Assembly: GCA_029782355.1 (NCBI GenBank) | Contig: JAKOUY010000004.1 | Span: forward strand, 1-35,555 | Length of the DNA stretch: 35,555 bases | DNA from: Actinomycetes bacterium | GTDB lineage: Bacteria; Actinomycetota; Acidimicrobiia; Acidimicrobiales; Ilumatobacteraceae | Reading direction: 5' to 3' | Shown here: positions 30,809 to 35,555 of the stretch, piece by piece | Layout of the letters: each line of letters opens with the position of its first letter | Numbering within the stretch: position 1 is the first letter of the stretch | The notes under the pieces: model-generated | What the model was told of the DNA's origin: nothing | The model's input: only the letters and a program-made list of their open reading frames with translations | Databases searched by the model: none | Program-made: the position numbers and the translations under genes

Positions 30809-31957
30809 TCAGTTGGCGATGGTCGGCTCCACCACGTAGCTGGCCGGCTCGGGCTGCGCCTCACCCAGCAACACCCGGTAGGCCACCTGGATCCTGCGGT
30901 ACCCACGCAGCGGGATCCAGTTGGCTACGCCGGGATCGCCGTCGGCGATGACCACGGTGTAGGAGCCGTCGGGGTTGGGCGTGGCCCGCTCGCCGTTGAT
31001 CGACGCCGCCACGACTCGGCCCTCGAGCGACTCCAGCCACGGCGTCATCACCGAGACCGACCAGTACCGACAGGCCGGCGGGCGGACGTCGACGCGCAGC
31101 TGCTGGTCGGGGGCGAGCTCCACCCGGCAACCCTGGTAGCTGACGTCGGGCGTCGGGAAGAACTGGGAGACCAGCGCGGCGTGGTCGACCACGGTGGGGT
31201 CGGTGGTCAGTCGCCCGGTCGGGTCCTCGATGATCGCATCGAGTGCCAGGTCGGCGCGAACCTGGGCGTCGACCCAGGCCGCAGCACGCTCGATGCCGGC
31301 CGCCAGTGCCACGGGATCGGGGGTCGTGTCCGGGGCGACGCCGTCCATCCGCTCCACGCGCACCGAGCCCGGCTGGTCGGGGTACGGCTGGCGGAAGTAC
31401 TGGCGGACCATCACCCAGAACGTCGACGGATCGATGACCAGGCCGTCGCCGGATGCCGCACCGATCTCCACCACGAAGCGGCCCTCCGGGTCCCGCGGCA
31501 GGTCGTGATCGTTGGCGCTGGCGACGATGCGCACCGCTCCCCCGTCGGTCTCCCGCCCGTAGGCGACGACGCCCACGTAGCGCGCCGCGCCCGGGTCGAT
31601 GGTCAGTCGGTAGCGGCACGCCGCCGACACCGGGATCGTGGTGTAGATGGTGTCCGGGCTGTCGCCGAGGAACTTGCGGGTGGGCGACATCCACACGGTG
31701 GGCAGCGGTCGCAGCGGATCGGCTCGCTCGACGAACAGCTCCAACGCCGCCGACACCAACCGCAGCAGATGTCGATGGGCGTCCGCCGACTCGATGCCGT
31801 CGGCGATGCCGGTCAGACGGGCCCGGGCCGCCTCGAGGCTGCCCAGCAGCACGGTGATGGCGCGGTCGGTGGACACCGGCCCAGGCTCGCGCGCCGTATC
31901 GCGGCGATCCGATCCGGACGCGCCGAGGGCCACCGGATCCGGCAGGCTGTTCGGCAT
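30809..31957 (-). CDS. DUF1214-domain protein
   Basis: About 382 residues. The C-terminal 110 residues carry the DUF1214 pattern: R-Y-W-S-V-S-V-M-T-P-W, I-N-G-E-R-A-T-P-N-P-D-G-S-Y and N-W-I-P-L-R-G-Y-R-R-I-Q-V-A-Y-R. The N-terminal part has W-M-S-P-T-R-K-F-L-G-D-S-P-D-T-I-Y. Function of this family is unknown. The ATG at 31957 shares a CATG with the start of the divergent apbE gene. A GTG at 31877 would also give a normal N-terminus and leave room for a promoter, so the true start is uncertain. It converges on the dioxygenase fusion with a 24-nt gap. Confidence 0.75.
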   Translation of the reverse strand: MPNSLPDPVALGASGSDRRDTAREPGPVSTDRAITVLLGSLEAARARLTGIADGIESADAHRHLLRLVSAALELFVERADPLRPLPTVWMSPTRKFLGDSPDTIYTTIPVSAACRYRLTIDPGAARYVGVVAYGRETDGGAVRIVASANDHDLPRDPEGRFVVEIGAASGDGLVIDPSTFWVMVRQYFRQPYPDQPGSVRVERMDGVAPDTTPDPVALAAGIERAAAWVDAQVRADLALDAIIEDPTGRLTTDPTVVDHAALVSQFFPTPDVSYQGCRVELAPDQQLRVDVRPPACRYWSVSVMTPWLESLEGRVVAASINGERATPNPDGSYTVVIADGDPGVANWIPLRGYRRIQVAYRVLLGEAQPEPASYVVEPTIAN

Positions 31958-32927
31958 GGAGGCGTTGCGATCGTTCCGCACCGTCGTCGAGCCGGTCCTC
32001 GGGACGCGCTTGACGCTGCGGATCGACGCGATCGATGCCTCCGCCGCGCACCTGGCCGGCGAGCGGGTGGTCGACGAGGCCGACCGCCTGGAGGGGCTCC
32101 TGTCGGCGTACCGGTCCGGCAGCGAGTTCGCCCGGTGGCGGCGCGGCGAGCTCGACGCGCCGGGCGCCGAGGTCGGCGAGGTGCTCGCCGTCGCCCGGTC
32201 CTGGCACGAGCGCACCGGCGGCGCGTTCCACGCCGCCACGGCCGGCCTGACGGCACGGTGGCAGGACGCGGCGAACGCACAACGCCTGCCGGGCGCGAGC
32301 GAGCTGGCCGACCTGGCGGCGGCGTGCGCCCGCCTGCCCTACGAGGTGGTCGACGGATGCGTCCGGCGAACGGGCGACTGCAGGCTGGTCGATGTCCACG
32401 GGGTCGCCAAGGGCTGGGTGGTCGACCGCCTGTCCGAGGTCGCCCTGCGGGTCACGGGTGTCGGAGCGGTGCTCGTCGACCTCGGCGGCGACCTGCGCCA
32501 TGCCGGGCCCGAAGCACGAGGTCCGGTACGCATCGCCATCGAGGACCCGTGGCGGGTGGCCGACAACGCCACCCCGCTGATCACGGTCTCGATCAGCGGC
32601 CAGGCGGTGGCCACCAGTGCCGGTGGGCGCCGCGGCTGGACGATCGATGGTCGGTGGTTCGGGCACCTCCTCGACCCGCGGACCGGGTGGCCGCTGGCCG
32701 AGGGGCGCAGCGCGACGGTCGTCGCCGCGACCGCAGCCGACGCCGACGCCTGGGCCTCGGCGTTCACCGTGCTCGACGCCGAGCCGGCCGCCGCCCTGGC
32801 CGGCAGCGAGGGAGTCGCCGTCCTCGTCGTCGCCGAATCCGGCGAGGTGTGGCGCAGCCCGGCGTGGCGCTCGTCGGTCGAGGAGGCCGGGATCAGCGGG
32901 TCGCCACGTACATCAGCACCAGCGTGA
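31956..32927 (+). CDS. apbE: ApbE-type FAD:protein FMN transferase
   Basis: A 323-residue flavin transferase that attaches FMN to Thr/Ser of exported redox proteins. Motifs are V-D-V-H-G-V-A-K-G-W-V-V-D-R-L (the FAD/Mg site) and H-L-L-D-P-R-T-G-W-P-L near residue 240. No clear signal peptide is present at the N-terminus, so it may act in the cytoplasm or depend on another anchor. CAGGCT lies 7 nt before the ATG. The 3' end overlaps the convergent PepSY gene by 35 bp; that gene and the DUF2271 gene are its likely functional partners. Confidence 0.9.
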   Translation: MEALRSFRTVVEPVLGTRLTLRIDAIDASAAHLAGERVVDEADRLEGLLSAYRSGSEFARWRRGELDAPGAEVGEVLAVARSWHERTGGAFHAATAGLTARWQDAANAQRLPGASELADLAAACARLPYEVVDGCVRRTGDCRLVDVHGVAKGWVVDRLSEVALRVTGVGAVLVDLGGDLRHAGPEARGPVRIAIEDPWRVADNATPLITVSISGQAVATSAGGRRGWTIDGRWFGHLLDPRTGWPLAEGRSATVVAATAADADAWASAFTVLDAEPAAALAGSEGVAVLVVAESGEVWRSPAWRSSVEEAGISGSPRTSAPA

Positions 32928-33576
32928 CCACCGCCAGGACGCCGGCGGTGACCAACGCGCTGGTGCGCCGCTTGCGTTGGAACAGCTGGATGCCGATGCC
33001 GGTGAGGGTGACCACCAGCAGCACGACGGCCGAGACGTCGATCACCCAGCTCCACGAACGGTTGGTGTCCCGCCCCTTGTGGATGTCGTTCAGCACTGCC
33101 AGCAGATCGTTCTGGGTCACCGTCGCCGTGACCGTCGATGTCCCGAGGGAGAACATCACGCTGGCGCTGGAGCCCGGCCCGGCGTAGTCGATCGTGCCGG
33201 TGTCGCCGCTGACGCCGTAGTCCTTGACATGTCCGGTGATGCCGAACGCATCGCGGGCGTACTCGGAGATCTTCAGGTAGTCGACGGTGCGGCCCGTGAC
33301 GGACCCGGCGGGGAGGGTGCCGTGCGCCGTGGTGGTCGTGGTCGAGCCGAGCGACCAGTCGGGATGGTTCAACGTCAGCCCGGTGAGGGCGAAGAAGGCG
33401 ACGACGAGCATGCTGCCCATCGACACGTAGACGTGGAACAGGCGCATCCACCGCCCGGCGCGCTGGCCGCGGGGCGGCTGGCGGGTCGCCAGCGCGGCGA
33501 GGCGGGCCCGCTGGCGCTCGGACGGGTCGGTGGCGGTCAGGTCCGGCGGATCGGTCCGGTCGGGGATCTCAGCCAA
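32893..33576 (-). CDS. PepSY-associated transmembrane protein
   Basis: A 227-residue membrane protein. A polar N-terminus is followed by a first helix (about 46-68) in R-L-F-H-V-Y-V-S-M-G-S-M. An extracytoplasmic domain of about 110 residues is followed by N-D-I-H-K-G-R-D-T-N-R-S-W-S-W, a motif typical of PepSY_TM proteins with a His that may bind heme, and two closing helices. PepSY proteins with ApbE often form flavinylated electron-transfer modules. The start is a TTG at 33576 overlapping the stop of the upstream lipoprotein gene by 8 bp; later starts are possible. Confidence 0.8.
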   Translation of the reverse strand: MAEIPDRTDPPDLTATDPSERQRARLAALATRQPPRGQRAGRWMRLFHVYVSMGSMLVVAFFALTGLTLNHPDWSLGSTTTTTAHGTLPAGSVTGRTVDYLKISEYARDAFGITGHVKDYGVSGDTGTIDYAGPGSSASVMFSLGTSTVTATVTQNDLLAVLNDIHKGRDTNRSWSWVIDVSAVVLLVVTLTGIGIQLFQRKRRTSALVTAGVLAVVTLVLMYVATR

Positions 33577-34327
33577 TGGTGACCGTCACCTTGGAGAGCT
33601 CACCCGACGCCGCCAGGGTGGTCGTCCCGGGCCTGCCCAACGTGACCGGCCCGGACACCACCGAGTGCGGCCCGTGCTCGCGCGCCGACTCGACGAACAT
33701 CGTGTAGCTCCCGGACAACGCCGTGCCGTCCAGGCCGGCGCCGTCCCACTGCAGCCGGTACGCACCGGCGGGGCGGGTCGGCCCGGTCACCGCGTCGGCC
33801 TGGTCGGCGGTGACGTTCGATGCCGCGGCCATCAGCTCGGTCATCTGACCCAGATAGCGAGCCTCGCGGGGCAGGTACCAGACGGCGATCAGCCCGGCCA
33901 CCAACCCGCTGGTGTCCTCGACCCACACGGCGATGAACGGGTTGCGAACCCGCCCGCCGGAACCCTCCGGAGCGAAGCTGAAGTCCACGGCCACCGGCGC
34001 AGCGCCCCCGGGTCCCGCGGTCGTGCTGCTGGCGGCGGTCGGCGGCGGCGAGGTGGTGGGACTGCTGCTGGTCGTGGTCGGCGCGACGGTCGTGGTGGCG
34101 GTGGTCGCCGGCGTGGTGGCCGGCGTGGTGGCGGGCGTGGTGGCCGCCGGTGTCGTCGGCGCCGGCGCGGTCACGGGGTCCACGGCGGTGGACGTGCTGG
34201 CGAAGGCGGCGCGGTCGCCGTTGTCGCACGCGGTCAGCAGTCGCCCAGCCGCCAGCGCCCCGGCGACGCTGGCGCCCGTGCGCAAGAACGTGCGCCTCGT
34301 GGCGCGCTCGAATGTGGGCAGGCTCAT
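33569..34327 (-). CDS. DUF2271-like Tat lipoprotein
   Basis: A 252-residue protein. The N-terminus has R-R-T-F-L-R-T-G-A-S-V-A-G, a Tat signal followed by lipobox-like L-L-T-A-C. A long Thr/Pro/Ala linker (about 45-110) includes a tandem T-P-A-T repeat. The C-terminal 140 residues have a DUF2271-like pattern: F-I-A-V-W-V-E-D, Y-L-P-R-E-A-R-Y, Y-R-L-Q-W-D-G-A-G-L-D-G and G-S-Y-T-M-F-V-E-S-A-R-E-H-G. DUF2271 proteins accompany PepSY and ApbE genes. Its 3' end overlaps the PepSY gene by 8 bp, so the two are co-expressed. No strict ApbE flavinylation motif is visible. Confidence 0.8.
   Translation of the reverse strand: MSLPTFERATRRTFLRTGASVAGALAAGRLLTACDNGDRAAFASTSTAVDPVTAPAPTTPAATTPATTPATTPATTATTTVAPTTTSSSPTTSPPPTAASSTTAGPGGAAPVAVDFSFAPEGSGGRVRNPFIAVWVEDTSGLVAGLIAVWYLPREARYLGQMTELMAAASNVTADQADAVTGPTRPAGAYRLQWDGAGLDGTALSGSYTMFVESAREHGPHSVVSGPVTLGRPGTTTLAASGELSKVTVTIG
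34111..34146. repeat. 12-bp tandem repeat coding T-P-A-T units
   Basis: Three near-identical 12-bp units (GCGTGGTGGCCG on the plus strand) lie in tandem within the linker of the DUF2271-like lipoprotein. They encode repeated Thr-Pro-Ala-Thr on the minus strand. Repeat-number variation would change linker length without a frameshift. Confidence 0.7.
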
Positions 34328-34548
34328 GGGGTGTGCTCCGGGGCGGCCGAGTCGACGCCTGAATCCTGCCGGACGATCCGTCGGCGGACCGTCAGAAAAC
34401 GGTAAGAGTTCGGTGTGGCGTGACCCGGTGCGGCCGGCAGTCGTTCACGGATCGCACCGAACGGGGCATCGGCCGGCTCGACCGGCGGGACGGACCGTCA
34501 AGACCGATGGCGGCCGCCGACTGCCGTGCACGTCAGCTCGACAGGGCG

Positions 34549-34947
34549 GTGGTCGGCCTTCTAAGACGCTACTCAAACAGCGGGGACTGGCAACGACGAC
34601 TACCCAAGTCAGCTGACCTCGCCAAGCGGCAGGTCGTTGCCGACACTCCCGCTCTCAGAGTGGTGACCCACCTCACCGACGGTGAGGAGCTGGAGCTCGT
34701 CGCGCTCTACCTGGGCGGGCGCACGATCCGAGAGCTAGCCAAGTCCGTGGCCATCAGCCGCGACCGCATGTCAGCGATCCTGCAAGCCCACGGAGTTGAA
34801 CGTCGCTACCACGAGACCGTGCCCGTCGACGTGTCCCGTGCCGAGGCCCTGGCGGCAACCGGCCTGGGCCTCACCGAAGTCGCCGAACGGATGGGTATCG
34901 GTCGGACGACGTTAGTGCGGGCTCGTCGGGCCGCACGGATGAGCTGA
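34549..34947 (+). CDS. HTH protein of probable mobile-element origin
   Basis: About 132 residues from GTG 34549. The first 40 residues are basic (R-R-Y-S-N-S-G-D-W-Q-R-R-L-P-K). Two helix-turn-helix units follow: I-R-E-L-A-K-S-V-A-I-S-R-D-R-M-S-A-I-L and L-T-E-V-A-E-R-M-G-I-G-R-T-T-L-V-R-A. The layout resembles small HTH proteins found next to site-specific recombinases in actinobacteria. The 5' part is less GC-rich than the rest of the window, and insertion-sequence remnants lie 150 nt downstream, so recent acquisition is likely. The start is uncertain. Confidence 0.6.
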   Translation: MVGLLRRYSNSGDWQRRLPKSADLAKRQVVADTPALRVVTHLTDGEELELVALYLGGRTIRELAKSVAISRDRMSAILQAHGVERRYHETVPVDVSRAEALAATGLGLTEVAERMGIGRTTLVRARRAARMS

Positions 34948-35076
34948 GTCTCTGGCGTTCGAGCTGTAGCGCAGCGTTCGCTGTGGCTTGCCGAGGGTCA
35001 CGTTCGGAGGGTTTCGGCTGATGGGGTGCGGGCGGCGGGGAGGAGGCCGGCGAGGGTGCGGGTGGCGAGGCTGGAG

Positions 35077-35345
35077 TGACCCCCGTTTGATGGACACCTA
35101 CTGTGAGGCGGCGAGATGCCTTCTCGGAAGGAGTTCTGATGCCTCGTCCGCATCCGCCGGAGGTCCGTCAACGCGCGATCGACTTGGCGCGGTCGAAGGT
35201 CAAGCCGGTCGCCCAGATCGCCCAGGAGCTGGGGATTTCCGATTCGTGTCTGCTTGGCTGGATGCCCAAGCCGACGTCGATGACGGGACCCGGCCCGGCC
35301 TGTCCAGTGATGAACGTGCCGAGCTGGTCAGGGCGCGCTGTTCTT
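35077..35345 (+). mobile_element. IS3-family element, left-end remnant
   Basis: The stretch begins with a terminal-repeat-like TGACCCCCGTTTGATGG and leads after 60 nt into a transposase orfA with its own Shine-Dalgarno GAAGGAG. The element breaks off soon after the orfA middle; nothing of orfB is present. An IS256-type end follows within 15 nt, suggesting a later insertion. Confidence 0.6.
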
Positions 35346-35347
35346 GA
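35139..35347 (+). pseudogene. IS3-family transposase orfA, frameshifted and truncated
   Basis: From ATG 35139 the frame reads M-P-R-P-H-P-P-E-V-R-Q-R-A-I-D-L-A, then K-P-V-A-Q-I-A-Q-E-L-G-I-S-D-S-C-L, the HTH of IS3 OrfA. Around 35258-35265 the reading moves by one base: the expected A-Q-A-D-V-D-D-G continuation is found in the other frame. That frame ends after E-L-V-R-A-R. The gene is dead: one apparent single-base deletion and loss of the 3' half. Confidence 0.8.
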
Positions 35348-35355
35348 ACTGGTCA

Positions 35356-35555
35356 GGGTCTGTCAGATCGTTTGTGTAAACGGTCGTGATGGTCATTGGT
35401 TGACGGCCTCGATGCGCTCACCGTAGTGGACGGTGAGGGTGTTGAGGATTTGCTTCCAGCCGGCGATGCGGCCGGTCATGTTCTCCCGGTTCTTCTGGCG
35501 AGCGATCGCGATGAGGTAGAGCACTTTCATCGCGGCTTGCTCGTTGGGGAAGTGG
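35356..35555 (-). mobile_element. IS256-family element, end (continues off the window)
   Basis: The terminal-repeat-like GGGTCTGTCAGATCGTTTGT begins at 35356, followed 37 nt later by the stop codon of a minus-strand transposase. This is the normal layout of an IS256 3' end. The rest of the element lies beyond the right edge. Confidence 0.7.
35393..35555 (-). CDS. IS256-family transposase, C-terminal part
   Basis: The last 53 residues before the stop read H-F-P-N-E-Q-A-A-M-K-V-L-Y-L-I, then R-Q-K-N-R-E-N-M-T-G-R-I-A-G-W and L-N-T-L-T-V-H-Y-G-E-R-I. These are standard C-terminal features of IS256-type DDE transposases (mutator family). Whether the full gene is intact cannot be seen, as the N-terminus and catalytic residues lie outside the window. 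Confidence 0.85.
   Translation of the reverse strand, partial: HFPNEQAAMKVLYLIAIARQKNRENMTGRIAGWKQILNTLTVHYGERIEAVNQ

Noticed and set aside
34093-34160. CRISPR-like repeat array
   Set aside because: The units are 12-bp tandem copies in frame inside a coding linker, with no spacers.
35324-35358. CTGGTCAGGG pair as a target-site duplication
   Set aside because: Both copies lie on the same side of the IS256 end and only 15 nt apart, so they cannot flank the element.

Overview
This is a high-GC window from an actinobacterium. Several traits point to the Acidimicrobiia (Ilumatobacter-like lineages), but this is inference, since no rRNA or taxonomic marker is present. They are GC-rich codon use, many GTG starts, a GlnR-like regulator beside glutamine synthetase, a GSI-alpha plus GSII pair, and widespread leaderless-type starts. 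In about sixteen genes a TANNNT-like -10 hexamer lies only 6-10 nt before the start codon.

Layout. 1-4513: end of a SAF-domain gene, a NUDIX hydrolase divergent from oligoribonuclease, Mrp-type P-loop ATPase, HesB/ErpA-type Fe-S protein, and a thioredoxin-like lipoprotein. 4536-10011: a block on the plus strand with a compact 2Fe-2S/molybdopterin fusion of the xanthine dehydrogenase family, RidA, a 51-aa membrane peptide, a PLP decarboxylase, an 8-oxoguanine deaminase-like amidohydrolase and a GDT1-type cation transporter. The fusion and the deaminase suggest purine oxidation or salvage. 10048-10135: nested inverted repeats. 10242-11805: an ECF42-type sigma factor with its DGPF/YCII partner. 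11885-15318: nitrogen assimilation, with a small membrane protein, a GlnR-like regulator, GSI-alpha glnA, GSII glnII and a four-half-site GlnR-like operator upstream of glnII. 15352-20674: an exported protein, an LCP ligase, NAD synthetase and an MFS transporter. 20747-25785: lysC and asd, separated by a PqqD/HPr-kinase-like protein, a Tat-exported protein and a methyltransferase. 25804-28865: MazG-like protein, the pxpABC 5-oxoprolinase operon and a stress-type membrane protein.

29039-34327: the most unusual gene is a single-chain fusion of a gamma-butyrobetaine-dioxygenase-like 2OG/Fe(II) oxygenase with a PhnZ/TmpB-like HD di-iron oxygenase. This is an apparent two-step organophosphonate C-P cleaving enzyme in one polypeptide. 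After it come a DUF1214 protein and an ApbE/PepSY/DUF2271 redox module.

34549-35555: the right edge is a mobile-element graveyard. It holds an HTH protein with atypical base composition, a frameshifted and truncated IS3-family orfA, and the 3' end of an IS256-family transposase running off the window. Elsewhere the window looks like stable chromosomal backbone. I saw no tRNA, rRNA, CRISPR or phage structural gene. No stretch longer than about 300 bases lacks a feature.
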